Source: Nocardioides panacis (GTDB lineage: Bacteria; Actinomycetota; Actinomycetes; Propionibacteriales; Nocardioidaceae). From it: 64,000 nt of DNA. Positions 23,799-31,266 of the stretch are shown piece after piece. The notes below the pieces were generated by a model, which was given only the letters and a program-made list of their open reading frames with translations, was not told where the DNA came from and made no database searches. The translations under genes and the position numbers were made by a program. Where the stretch lies: positions 1,240,001 through 1,304,000 of the forward strand of contig NZ_CP077062.1 of assembly GCF_019039255.1 (NCBI RefSeq), given 5' to 3'. How positions within the stretch are numbered: the first letter of the stretch is position 1; each line of letters opens with the position of its first letter.

Positions 23799-24887
23799 GT
23801 GCCTGACACCGTCGACGACGTGAGCCGTGGGCGGGTCCGCCTCCCGGCGATCACCCGGTCGCCGGTCTGGGAGCTCTCCCGCCGCATCCTGCTGGCGCTG
23901 GGGCTCCTCGGCTTCACCGTCGCGCTGGTGTACTTCGACCGGGCCGGCTACCGCGACAACGCGGACCCGACGCGGCACGTCGACCTGGTCGACGCGATCT
24001 ACTACACGACCGTCACGCTGAGCACCACCGGCTACGGCGACATCGCGCCGGTCCTGCCGCACACCCGGCTCATCAACGCCTTCGTCCTCACGCCGCTGCG
24101 CATCGGCTTCCTGGTGCTGCTGATCGGTACGACGCTCGAGGTGCTGGCCACCCAGGGACGCGAGAGCTTCCGGATCTCCCGTTGGAGGAAGACCATGGAC
24201 GACCACGTCATCATCATCGGCTACGGCACGAAGGGCCGCAGCGCCGTCGAGACCCTGGTCAGCAACGGGGTCGACCGGGAGCGGATCGTCGTCGTGGACC
24301 CGAGCAGCACCGCGCTCGGCGAGGCGCACGCCGACGGGCTCGCCGTGGTGACCGGCGACGCCACCCGCCGCGAGGTGCTGCGCCGGGCGGGCGTGGCGGA
24401 GGCCAAGCAGGTCATCATCACGACCGACCGCGACGACTCGACGGTGCTGGCCACCCTGAACGTCCGGCAGCTCAACCCGGACACCTACGTCGTGGCCGCG
24501 GTCCGCGAGTCCGACAACGTCCAGCTGGTCCGGCAGAGCGGCGCGGACTCGGTGATCACCTCCTCCGACGCAGTGGGCCGGCTCCTCGGCCTGTCCTCCC
24601 TGAGCCCGACGCTGGGCAGCGTGATGGAGGACCTGCTGACCTACGGCGAGGGCCTCGAGGTGGCCGAGCGCGACCTGCTCGTGCAGGAGGTCGGCAAGCA
24701 GCCGCAGTCCCTGCCGGACCAGGTGATCGCGGTGGTCCGCGACGGGGTGGTGCACCGCTACTTCGACCCGACCGTCACCCAGCTGGCCCGCGGCGACCGC
24801 CTGGTCGTCGTACGCCCGGCGCAGGAGCTGCCGTGGGCGCCCCGCCCGGGCACCCACGGCGAGGCACTCTCCGACGAGGACGACTGA
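23799..24887 (+). CDS. Two-TM potassium channel with RCK (TrkA-N) domain
   Basis: A 362-residue channel. Residues about 25-45 and 90-110 are the two membrane helices, with the pore loop TVTLSTTGYGDIAP carrying the TTGYG selectivity filter between them. From about residue 130 a TrkA-N domain begins (HVIIIGYGTKGRSAV), followed by a TrkA-C-like segment. This is the MthK-type arrangement: ligand or nucleotide binding to the RCK ring gates potassium flow. The regulating ligand cannot be read from sequence. GTG start, leaderless promoter. Confidence 0.92.
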   Translation: MPDTVDDVSRGRVRLPAITRSPVWELSRRILLALGLLGFTVALVYFDRAGYRDNADPTRHVDLVDAIYYTTVTLSTTGYGDIAPVLPHTRLINAFVLTPLRIGFLVLLIGTTLEVLATQGRESFRISRWRKTMDDHVIIIGYGTKGRSAVETLVSNGVDRERIVVVDPSSTALGEAHADGLAVVTGDATRREVLRRAGVAEAKQVIITTDRDDSTVLATLNVRQLNPDTYVVAAVRESDNVQLVRQSGADSVITSSDAVGRLLGLSSLSPTLGSVMEDLLTYGEGLEVAERDLLVQEVGKQPQSLPDQVIAVVRDGVVHRYFDPTVTQLARGDRLVVVRPAQELPWAPRPGTHGEALSDEDD

Positions 24888-24893
24888 GCGTCC

Positions 24894-25241
24894 TCAGCCG
24901 GCCGGGGCGTCGAGCAGCCCGGCGGTGGCCAGCAGCGGCCGGGCGCCCGCCGGCTCGGCGCGGACCGCGAGCGTCCGTCCGCACGCCCGGAGGTCGCCGC
25001 GCACCCGCAGCAGCGGCCCGACGCCACAGGGCTCGAACCGGCAGATCCCGGCGAGGTCGACCACCACGTCGCGCTGCGGCATGTGCGCGACCACCCACGT
25101 CAGGCCGTCGGCCAGGTGCTCGACCGTGCGCTCGTCGAGCGCGCCGGTGAGCAGCACCTCGACCGCGTCACCGTCGGGACAGCGGCGCATGTCGAGGGAG
25201 AAGTAGGGATCCTGTGTGGGCTGCTGCCCCTGCGACGGCAT
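24894..25241 (-). CDS. STAS-domain protein lacking the phosphorylatable serine
   Basis: A 115-residue STAS-like protein. The fold is visible in VEVLLTGALDERTVEHLADGL and DVVVDLAGICRFEPCGVGPLLRV, but where anti-anti-sigma factors have F-[IL]-D-S-x-G it has FEPCGVG. The acceptor Ser is missing, so it is unlikely to be switched by an anti-sigma kinase. It follows another STAS gene on the same strand after 164 nt with two hairpins, so the pair may be only loosely co-transcribed. Confidence 0.8.
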   Translation of the reverse strand: MPSQGQQPTQDPYFSLDMRRCPDGDAVEVLLTGALDERTVEHLADGLTWVVAHMPQRDVVVDLAGICRFEPCGVGPLLRVRGDLRACGRTLAVRAEPAGARPLLATAGLLDAPAG

Positions 25242-25286
25242 GGCCGCACCCGCGATTCCCGAGGGTCCGGGCCGCTGCTTGACCGG

Positions 25287-25310
25287 GGAGACTCGATGTC
25301 GTGCGTCTCC
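25287..25310. terminator. Hairpin upstream of the degenerate STAS gene
   Basis: GGAGAC (25287-25292) and GTCTCC (25305-25310) with a 12-nt loop. Confidence 0.3.
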
Positions 25311-25372
25311 GGGACGGGGCCGCCCCGATGGCGGTCGCTCCGTGCCCGGCGCCGGTGACGCTACGCCCGGGC

Positions 25373-25394
25373 GGATGTGTTGTCCATCACATCC
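25373..25394 (-). terminator. Hairpin after the canonical STAS gene
   Basis: GGATGTG and CACATCC, 8-nt loop, 12 nt past the stop codon at 25406 on the minus strand; no U-tract. Confidence 0.45.
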
Positions 25395-25405
25395 ACGGGT
25401 GTCCG

Positions 25406-25747
25406 TCAGCCGCGGTCGGCGAGCGCCTGCTCGTGGGTGTCGTAGATGTGCAGCAGCTGGTCGAGGCCGAGCACCCGGATCAGCTTGCGGGTCTGCGGCG
25501 TGGGGTGCACCACCGCGAACCGGGCGCCCATGGTCTCGGCGGCCCGGTGGGACTTGACCAGCACCCCGAGGCCGGTGGAGTCGATGAAGGTCACCCGCGC
25601 GAAGTCGAGCAGGACCTGCTGGTAGCCGTCGGCCAGGGCGCCGGTGACGGCGTCGGCGACGGTGTCCGCGGTGGCTGCGTCGATCTCGCCGGCGGCCGTG
25701 ACGACCGCGTGGTCGGCGCGATCCTCGATGTCAACGCGCAGAAGCAT
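25406..25747 (-). CDS. Anti-anti-sigma (STAS) factor
   Basis: A 113-residue STAS protein with the intact phosphorylation motif VTFIDSTGLGVLV (Ser57). In the unphosphorylated state such proteins bind an anti-sigma kinase and free a stress sigma factor. No anti-sigma kinase or sigma gene is adjacent, so its partner is elsewhere. The ATG at 25747 is preceded by GAGGA; the reading frame extends further upstream but without family similarity. Confidence 0.9.
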   Translation of the reverse strand: MLLRVDIEDRADHAVVTAAGEIDAATADTVADAVTGALADGYQQVLLDFARVTFIDSTGLGVLVKSHRAAETMGARFAVVHPTPQTRKLIRVLGLDQLLHIYDTHEQALADRG

Positions 25748-25896
25748 GAAGGTGAGTTCCTCGTTCGGCGAGCGGTGGCTCGTCTGTTCGATGTCCGGAC
25801 CGACTGTTTGACCCGGCGCCGCGGCAGTGACCGCGCGGTGTACCAGCCTAGCGGAACCGGGCGGTGCGGGCGGTGATACATCCGTCCGGGTGCGAG

Positions 25897-25912
25897 TCGA
25901 ACACCTGTTCGC
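25897..25912. promoter_or_regulatory. LexA (SOS) box before a small gene of unknown function
   Basis: TCGAAC-ACCT-GTTCGC matches the actinobacterial LexA box TCGAAC-N4-GTTCGA with one mismatch in the outermost base. It lies just upstream of a CATGCT -10-like box (25921-25926) and the start at 25934. Confidence 0.75.
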
Positions 25913-25933
25913 AAACGTGCCATGCTGGTGCCC

Positions 25934-26206
25934 ATGGCGGCAGGCGGCATGGGTGGGCGGCGCGGCATCCCGATGTCCGAACGGGTCCGGCCGGCCCGAT
26001 CGACGTACGACGACTGCCCGGCGCGGCACTGCTGGGTCGCCGACGCACTGGACGGCCACGGGGTGAAGCGGCCGGGACTGCTGGTCGAGTGGCGACAGGC
26101 CGCCGGGGGCTGGGAGGGGCGCGTGGTGTACGTCGCCGCTGCCCGTCCCGACCGGTGGGTGCTCGTCGAGGAGTGGGTCGCCGCCACGCTGCTCACGCCG
26201 CTGTGA
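25934..26206 (+). CDS. SOS-box-controlled hypothetical protein, 90 aa
   Basis: A small soluble protein with a well-ordered core: DCPARHCWVADALDG, RPGLLVEWRQAAGGWEGRVVYVAA and WVLVEEWVAATLLTP. The pattern of short strands and conserved Trp/Glu suggests a compact beta-rich fold. I do not recognise an established family. The leaderless-type spacing (7 nt from CATGCT) favours ATG 25934; ATG 25922 and 25976 are alternatives. A LexA box directly upstream predicts induction by DNA damage. It stands alone between STAS and ANTAR genes. Confidence 0.65.
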   Translation: MAAGGMGGRRGIPMSERVRPARSTYDDCPARHCWVADALDGHGVKRPGLLVEWRQAAGGWEGRVVYVAAARPDRWVLVEEWVAATLLTPL

Positions 26207-26371
26207 GGGCGGATGGCCGTGCGGCCGGGTGAATGATTCCCCGCTCTCTGGGCACGCCCTCGGGACGCGGCATCGTCGTGGGGTCAAGCAGCTGGCTCCG
26301 TGCGCCGCGTTCGAGAAGGGCGGACCCTTCCTGCGGTGCTCGTGACCGTAGGAGGGGTCCTGCCTGTGCGA

Positions 26372-26391
26372 CGGGACGGTTACCCGTCCCG
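26372..26391. terminator. Hairpin upstream of the PAS-ANTAR gene
   Basis: CGGGACG (26372-26378) pairs with CGTCCCG (26385-26391) across a 6-nt loop, just before a TATCTT box. Confidence 0.4.
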
Positions 26392-26403
26392 CGACGGTCG
26401 CGG

Positions 26404-26409
26404 TATCTT
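26404..26409 (+). promoter_or_regulatory. -10 box of the PAS-ANTAR gene
   Basis: TATCTT, giving a 5' leader of about 55 nt. Confidence 0.4.
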
Positions 26410-26469
26410 TCCTGTCGGCTCGAGCACGCGGGCCGGGGGCCGTGCAGCAACGAGATGCAGGGGATGACG

Positions 26470-27111
26470 ATGGCGAGCGGGCAGAGGGCCACCGCCGAGA
26501 CGCTGGGTGTGGGGCGGCCGCAGCGCATCGGCCGCTACTCCTACTCGGTCGGCGACGACGCCTGGTGGTGGTCGGACACCTTCTTCCGGATCCTCGGCTT
26601 CGAGCCGGGAGAGGTCCGGGCGTCCCCGTCCGTGCTGGCCTCGCACCTGCGCCCCGACGGCATGGACCGGGGCATCGACGCGGTGCAGTCCGCGTTCGAC
26701 ACCGGGGAGCCGTTCAGCTTCCACACCCAGATCGTCGACGGCGACGGCCGGGACCGCACGGTCCTGCTCGCCGGCCACGGGGAGCCCGGTGACGACGGCT
26801 CGATCGTCCAGGTGCAGGGCTACCTGGTGGACCTCACCGACGCGCGGCGGGACGCCAGCCGGGACGACGTGCAGGAGGCGCTGGCGGGCGCGCTGGACCA
26901 CCGCGCGGTGATCGAGCAGGCCAAGGGCGTGCTGATGCTGGCACACGGGGTGGACGCGGACGAGTCCTTCGCGCTGCTGCGCGCCTACTCCCAGGACCAC
27001 AACGTGAAGGTCCGCGACCTCGCCGACCGGCTCGTCGAGCTCGTCGCCAAGGACGGGCGTCCCGACGAGGGCTTCCTGCGCAAGGTGCTGCAGATCTTCG
27101 ACGTCGACTGA
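26470..27111 (+). CDS. PAS and ANTAR domain protein
   Basis: A 213-residue two-domain regulator. Residues about 15-125 form a PAS-like sensor (YSYSVGDDAWWWSDTFFRILGF near the start, and a C-terminal VQVQGYLVDLTD strand). Residues about 140-195 form an ANTAR RNA-binding domain (RAVIEQAKGVLMLAHGVDADESFALL). ANTAR proteins bind paired hexanucleotide stem-loops in mRNA leaders and prevent termination. The start at 26470 has AGGGG 6 nt upstream; ATGs at 26455 and 26464 are also in frame. Its RNA targets are not evident in the window. Confidence 0.88.
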   Translation: MASGQRATAETLGVGRPQRIGRYSYSVGDDAWWWSDTFFRILGFEPGEVRASPSVLASHLRPDGMDRGIDAVQSAFDTGEPFSFHTQIVDGDGRDRTVLLAGHGEPGDDGSIVQVQGYLVDLTDARRDASRDDVQEALAGALDHRAVIEQAKGVLMLAHGVDADESFALLRAYSQDHNVKVRDLADRLVELVAKDGRPDEGFLRKVLQIFDVD

Positions 27112-27140
27112 CCGGGACGGCCCGCAGCGCCGGGGCAGAC

Positions 27141-27182
27141 GGAGCGCCCCGCCGGACCTGGGGGATTGAGACGGGGCGCTCC
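27141..27182 (+). terminator. Terminator of the PAS-ANTAR gene
   Basis: Perfect 11-bp stem GGAGCGCCCCG (27141-27151) / CGGGGCGCTCC (27172-27182), 30 nt after the stop. Confidence 0.65.
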
Positions 27183-27417
27183 TGGGAGGGGCAGCTGCGT
27201 GAACCCTCCGTAGGCACGGTCTACCCGCGCGGGCCGCTGCGGAAGCCTTGTCTGGACAACTCTCGGGGAGGGGGGCCGGCCCGCGCCCGACATGCGGGCT
27301 GTCTGCTCAACCCCGGACCTCGACACGGGCCGGCAACGGCGCTGCGGCCGATGCCCCCGCACGGGGTCCGGATGCGGTGACCTCCCGAGCGTACGCCCGG
27401 CAGGCGGCCGCGCCACG

Positions 27418-27459
27418 AAAAATGGCCCCGGTCCGCGCCTGGGAGGCTGGACCGGGGCC
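27418..27459 (-). terminator. Rho-independent terminator on the minus strand
   Basis: Perfect 11-bp stem GGCCCCGGTCC (27424-27434) / GGACCGGGGCC (27449-27459); read on the minus strand it is followed by TTTTT (27422-27418). Probably the final stop for the multicopper oxidase transcript. Confidence 0.65.
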
Positions 27460-27589
27460 GGAGCCGGTCATCGGGGGGCGGACGACGCGGCTGGGGGGGC
27501 AGCTGTCCTATCGGCTCCGGATGAGCGGACCTGATAGCCCATCCGGACTATTTCTGCGGAGCCGCGTCGCTGGCAGACTCTTCCTGGAG

Positions 27590-27615
27590 CAGGACCGGAC
27601 CCGAGACCGGTCCTG
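27590..27615. terminator. Hairpin just after the multicopper oxidase gene
   Basis: CAGGACCGG / CCGGTCCTG with an 8-nt loop, 30 nt beyond the oxidase stop. Confidence 0.5.
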
Positions 27616-27644
27616 TTTCCACGTCCGGGCCCGGTAGTGCCGGC

Positions 27645-29222
27645 TCAGTGCGACGGCATCGCCATCCCGTGGCCGGGGTCGTCGCTCATGTCGGTCGAGT
27701 GCTGCGCCAGCATCGCCGCGTTCATCGCCCGCAGCGACCTGGCGGTGGCGGCCGAGGGCCTGCCCGAGCGGGTGATGTCGATGATGCCCATCATCCCGCC
27801 GTCCTCGTGGGCCAGGATGTGGCAGTGGAAGACGGTGGCTCCCACGAAGCGCGTGAAGTGCATGCGGATCCGCACCACTCCGCGGGACGGCAGAGCTACG
27901 ACGTCCTGCTCGCTGCGCGCCTGGTAGGGCGTGCCGTTGACCGACATGACCTCGAAGTCGTTCACGTGGATGTGGAAGGGGTGCTCCTCGCGCGAGGTGT
28001 TCCGGATCACCCACTCCTCGGTCGTGCCCAGCTTCGCCACGTAGTTCACGTGCTGGGCGTCGAACTGCCTGCCGTTGATGAAGAACTGGTTGGTCCTCGG
28101 GTTCTCGCTGAACACCAGGTGCCGGGTCCGGTCGACGCGGTCGGTGGCCAGCGGCGAGACGGGGCCCAGCGTCGTCGGCCAGGCGACGTCGGCGACCGGG
28201 GAGCCGTGGACCTCGAAGGTCGCCAGCCGCCGCGCCGGGTAGTCGTCGCCGGCCGGCCCGGTGCTGTACCTCAGGGTGCGCAGGGCGAAGGTGCCGGTCC
28301 TGGGCCACCGGACCAGGACGTCGTACCGCTTGCCGGGCGGCAGCACGAGCTGGTCGGCCGTCCAGACCTGGGCCACCGGGTTCGCGTCCTCGGCGATCAC
28401 GTGGAACTGTGCACCGGCGAGCCGCAGCCGGTACCAGATGTCGGCGCCGATGTTCGCCAGCCGCAGCAGCTCGGTCCGGTTCGTGCGCACCTGCAGCACC
28501 GGATCCACCTGACCGTTCACGGTCCGGGTCGTCGGCGCGTCGGAGTCGATGCCGTGCCGCACGATGGCGCCCCGCTTCACCTGCAGGTCCTTGAGGGCCA
28601 GGAGCCGGTCGGGGACGTCGCGCAGCGGCTGCGGCAGCCGCTGCTGGAGGCCCTCGACGATCAGCACCCCGGACAGCCCCGCGAAGACCTGCTCCTCGAC
28701 CAGCCCGTGCAGGTGGGTGTGGTACCAGTAGGTGCCCGGGTCGACGATGCGCGGCAGCTTGAGGACGAAGTCGTTGTCGCTGTGCGCCTTCATGGTGCGC
28801 AGCACGTTGTCCGAGATCCCGATCGGGGAGACGTACATCCCGTGGCTGTGCAGGTTGGTGGGCTCCCCGAGCTCGTTGCGGAGGTGGATCCGCACGGTGT
28901 CACCGGGCCGCACCCGGAGCGTCGGCCCCATGAACCCGCCCTGGTAGGTGAGCCCTCGCACCCGCTTCCCCGCCACGCGGAAGGTCTTCGGCCGGACCGT
29001 GAAGGTCGTCTCCAGCAGACCGTGCACGGAGCGGATCACCGGTGGGGGAGCGTACGGCCGGTACTGCTCGGCCGGGAAGGTCGTCGGGACCGGGGGGACG
29101 CCCGTCCCGGCGGAGCTCCGGGTCGCGGAGGACGGGTCCTGGCGGGTCATCGCCAGCCCCGCGGCGGCGACGAGGACGAGGACGACGGCGATCTCGCCGA
29201 GCTTGAACCACGGTGGACGCAT
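27645..29222 (-). CDS. Membrane-anchored multicopper oxidase
   Basis: A 525-residue three-cupredoxin oxidase. The four copper-binding motifs are present: HSHGMY, YHTHLHG, HPFHIHVNDF and FHCHILAHEDGGMMG, the last with the type-1 Cys and His. Residues about 8-26 form a membrane helix (LGEIAVVLVLVAAAGLAM), placing the oxidase outside the cell. The C-terminal tail is Met/His-rich (STDMSDDPGHGMAMPSH), as in copper-handling proteins, so a cuprous oxidase or copper-tolerance role is possible. Start at 29222 chosen for GAGGGG upstream; 28 extra residues upstream lack conservation. Confidence 0.92.
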   Translation of the reverse strand: MRPPWFKLGEIAVVLVLVAAAGLAMTRQDPSSATRSSAGTGVPPVPTTFPAEQYRPYAPPPVIRSVHGLLETTFTVRPKTFRVAGKRVRGLTYQGGFMGPTLRVRPGDTVRIHLRNELGEPTNLHSHGMYVSPIGISDNVLRTMKAHSDNDFVLKLPRIVDPGTYWYHTHLHGLVEEQVFAGLSGVLIVEGLQQRLPQPLRDVPDRLLALKDLQVKRGAIVRHGIDSDAPTTRTVNGQVDPVLQVRTNRTELLRLANIGADIWYRLRLAGAQFHVIAEDANPVAQVWTADQLVLPPGKRYDVLVRWPRTGTFALRTLRYSTGPAGDDYPARRLATFEVHGSPVADVAWPTTLGPVSPLATDRVDRTRHLVFSENPRTNQFFINGRQFDAQHVNYVAKLGTTEEWVIRNTSREEHPFHIHVNDFEVMSVNGTPYQARSEQDVVALPSRGVVRIRMHFTRFVGATVFHCHILAHEDGGMMGIIDITRSGRPSAATARSLRAMNAAMLAQHSTDMSDDPGHGMAMPSH

Positions 29223-29258
29223 CAGGAACCCCTCGGTCTTGGTTTCCGATCTCCCGTC

Positions 29259-29264
29259 ACCGTA
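29259..29264 (-). promoter_or_regulatory. -10 box of the multicopper oxidase gene
   Basis: TACGGT on the minus strand, about 36 nt before the ATG at 29222. Confidence 0.45.
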
Positions 29265-29404
29265 GGCCCGGCTCGGGGGGGACGCGACAGGCACCGCCCG
29301 GGCCACTTCCGGCTAGCGCGTCCGACCGCGGCAAGAGCCCGTCGGGGCCGGGCAGGGAAAAGGAAAGAGCCCCTCGAAAGGGGCTCTGACCTGCGGTTCT
29401 CTGG

Positions 29405-29476
29405 TGGGCGATACTGGGTTTGAACCAGTGACCTCTTCCGTGTCAAGGAAGCGCGCTACCACTGCGCCAATCGCCC
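29405..29476 (-). tRNA. tRNA-Val (GAC)
   Basis: The minus strand folds as a complete cloverleaf: acceptor GGGCGAT/ATCGCCC with discriminator A, anticodon loop TTGACAC (anticodon GAC) and T loop GTTCAAACC. CCA is encoded at 29404-29402. Last of three tRNAs transcribed Gly-Cys-Val. Confidence 0.95.
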
Positions 29477-29518
29477 GTAACAACCCGGGACTCCACCGGA
29501 GTGGAGTCCGAGTCATCG

Positions 29519-29589
29519 AGGTGGAGACGGGATTTGAACCCGTGTAGACGGATTTGCAGTCCGTTGCCTCGCCTCTCGGCCACTCCACC
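29519..29589 (-). tRNA. tRNA-Cys (GCA)
   Basis: Acceptor GGTGGAG/CTCCACC, anticodon loop CTGCAAA (GCA), T loop GGTTCAAATCC, and U at the discriminator position, which is the hallmark of tRNA-Cys. CCA is not encoded. Confidence 0.95.
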
Positions 29590-29615
29590 ACGGAGGCTGC
29601 TGACCATCTTCTCCG

Positions 29616-29688
29616 AGCGGACGACGAGACTCGAACTCGCGACCTCAACCTTGGCAAGGTTGCGCTCTACCAACTGAGCTACGTCCGC
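29616..29688 (-). tRNA. tRNA-Gly (GCC)
   Basis: Acceptor GCGGACG/CGTCCGC, D arm AGCTCAGTTGGTAGAGC, anticodon loop TTGCCAA (GCC), T arm GAGTTCGAGTCTC; U discriminator as expected for glycine. CCA not encoded. Confidence 0.96.
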
Positions 29689-29811
29689 ATGACCACCCGG
29701 TTCGGAAACCCGAACCCGGCGTGCGGTCAGAACTTTATAGGACAACGAGCAGATGACAAATTCGGGTGCATTCAGGCGTGTTCCCGGTCCGGTCGTCGCA
29801 GCACGCAGCCC

Positions 29812-29817
29812 TAGGCT
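29812..29817 (+). promoter_or_regulatory. -10 box of leaderless aminotransferase gene
   Basis: TAGGCT, 6 nt (CGGCGC), then ATG at 29824. Confidence 0.65.
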
Positions 29818-29823
29818 CGGCGC

Positions 29824-30645
29824 ATGCACGCCTGGGTGAACGGCCGACTCCTCGACGATCCGCACGCTCCCGCGATCACGGTGAGCGACCACGGGATGAC
29901 CGTGGGGGACGGGGTCTTCGAGGCCGTCAAGGTGGTCGACGGGCAGCCGTTCGCGCTGACCCGGCACCTGCGCCGGCTCGGCCGGTCCGCCGCCGGTCTG
30001 GGCCTGCCGGCGTTCGACCCGGTCGACGTACACGCGGGCGTCGGGGCGGTGCTGGCGGCCGAGCACCTGCCGCTGGGGCGGCTGCGGATCACCTACACCG
30101 GGGGCGTGGCACCGCTGGGCTCCGGGCGCGGGGACAGCCCGCCCACCCTGGTCGTCGTCGCCGACACCCTCAAGCCGGCGCCCGCGGCCACGTCGGTCGT
30201 CACCGTGCCGTGGCCGCGCAACGAGCGCGGCGCGCTGGCCGGGCTGAAGACCACGTCGTACGCCGAGAACGTCGTGGCCCTGGCGTACGCCGCCGAGCGG
30301 GGCGCCACCGAGGCGGTGTTCGCGAACACCGCCGGGCACCTGTGCGAGGGCACCGGGTCGAACGTCTTCTACGTCGTCGACGGCGAGCTGCGCACCCCGA
30401 CGCTGGCGGCCGGCTGCCTGGCCGGGATCAGCCGGGAGCTGCTCCTGGAGTGGTACGGCGCCCGGCAGGTCGACGAGCCGGTCGAGGTGCTCGCCGCGGC
30501 CGAGGAGGTCTTCCTCGTCTCCACCACGCGCGACGTGCAGGCCGTGACCCGCTGCGACGACCGGGAGCTCGTTGGGCCGGGACCGGTCACCCGGGCGTGC
30601 CAGGAGGTCTGGGCGGCCCGCGAGGCCGCCGACGTCGACCCGTGA
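29824..30645 (+). CDS. pabC: Class IV aminotransferase (aminodeoxychorismate lyase-like)
   Basis: A 273-residue fold-type IV PLP enzyme. It begins with WVNGRLLDD and VSDHGMTVGDGVFEAVKVVDG; the PLP lysine is in GLKTTSYAENVVAL (near residue 141), and CEGTGSNVFYVVDG is the conserved substrate-side loop. Size and motifs fit 4-amino-4-deoxychorismate lyase of p-aminobenzoate/folate synthesis, but branched-chain or D-amino-acid aminotransferases share the fold, so the symbol is tentative. Leaderless. Confidence 0.85.
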   Translation: MHAWVNGRLLDDPHAPAITVSDHGMTVGDGVFEAVKVVDGQPFALTRHLRRLGRSAAGLGLPAFDPVDVHAGVGAVLAAEHLPLGRLRITYTGGVAPLGSGRGDSPPTLVVVADTLKPAPAATSVVTVPWPRNERGALAGLKTTSYAENVVALAYAAERGATEAVFANTAGHLCEGTGSNVFYVVDGELRTPTLAAGCLAGISRELLLEWYGARQVDEPVEVLAAAEEVFLVSTTRDVQAVTRCDDRELVGPGPVTRACQEVWAAREAADVDP

Positions 30646-30649
30646 CCGG

Positions 30650-31207
30650 TCAGGACACGGCGGCGCGCTGCCGCTCGCGGTAGGCCGCGACGTGCAGGCG
30701 GTTGCCGCAGGTGCGCGCGTCGCAGTAGCGCTTGGAGCGGTTGCGGGAGAGGTCGACGAGGACCTGCTCGCAGTCGGGTGCCTCGCACCGGCGCAGCCGC
30801 TCGCGCTCCCCGGAGGCGACGACGTGGGCCAGGGCCATCCCGCAGTCGACGCTGAGGTGGTCGGCCAGGGAGGCGCCGGGGGTGAAGTAGTGGACGTGCC
30901 AGTCGTAGCCGTCGTGGTCCGTCAGCCGCGGCATGACGGTGGCCTGGGACACCAGGGTGTTCACGGCCTGCGCGGCGGACCGGTCGTCGGCCGCGTCGAA
31001 CACGGCGGCCACCAGCTCGCGCAGCGCCTGCACGCCCCGGAGGTCACGGGTGGTCAGCTCGCCGACGTCGCTGACGTCGTGCCGCACCACGAGCCTCCGG
31101 AGCGCGTCGAGGTCGCCGAGGAGCTCGCCGGTCCCGGTCGAGGGCGCGGAGTTGACCAGGTCGACGATGCACGCGAGCGAGCGCTCCGTGTCGTGGCTGA
31201 ACAGCAC
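30650..31207 (-). CDS. CGNR zinc-finger regulator (ABATE domain)
   Basis: A 185-residue protein with an N-terminal ABATE domain (about 1-130, starting SHDTERSLACIVDLVN) and a C-terminal CGNR zinc finger (about 140-182: CEAPDCEQVLVDLSRNRSK, then RYCDARTCGNRLHVAAYR). Such proteins are presumed transcription regulators. The GTG at 31207 has AGGGGG 6 nt upstream. A 7-bp palindrome just upstream could be its own operator. Convergent with the aminotransferase, 4 bp apart. Confidence 0.9.
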   Translation of the reverse strand: MLFSHDTERSLACIVDLVNSAPSTGTGELLGDLDALRRLVVRHDVSDVGELTTRDLRGVQALRELVAAVFDAADDRSAAQAVNTLVSQATVMPRLTDHDGYDWHVHYFTPGASLADHLSVDCGMALAHVVASGERERLRRCEAPDCEQVLVDLSRNRSKRYCDARTCGNRLHVAAYRERQRAAVS

Positions 31208-31222
31208 CGGTGACCCCCTGTC

Positions 31223-31245
31223 GTGTTGGTCCTCCCAGCCAACAC
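31223..31245. promoter_or_regulatory. Candidate operator GTGTTGG-N9-CCAACAC
   Basis: A perfect 7-bp inverted repeat with a 9-bp spacer, 16-38 nt upstream of the CGNR regulator start and just past the SsgA-like gene's 3' end. Confidence 0.5.
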
Positions 31246-31266
31246 TGCCACACGGCCAGGGGTCGC

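Larger units (their letters stand above)
27112..27644. other. 533-bp intergenic region with three hairpins
   Basis: No convincing gene lies here. It separates the convergent PAS-ANTAR and multicopper oxidase genes and contains an 11-bp stem at 27141-27182, an 11-bp stem at 27424-27459 with an A-tract on its left, and a 9-bp stem at 27590-27615. The remaining sequence shows frames in all phases but no family similarity or ribosome-binding sites. Confidence 0.7.

Noticed and set aside
25297-25360. Small gene between the two STAS genes
   Set aside because: Short frames there have no ribosome-binding site and overlap hairpins.
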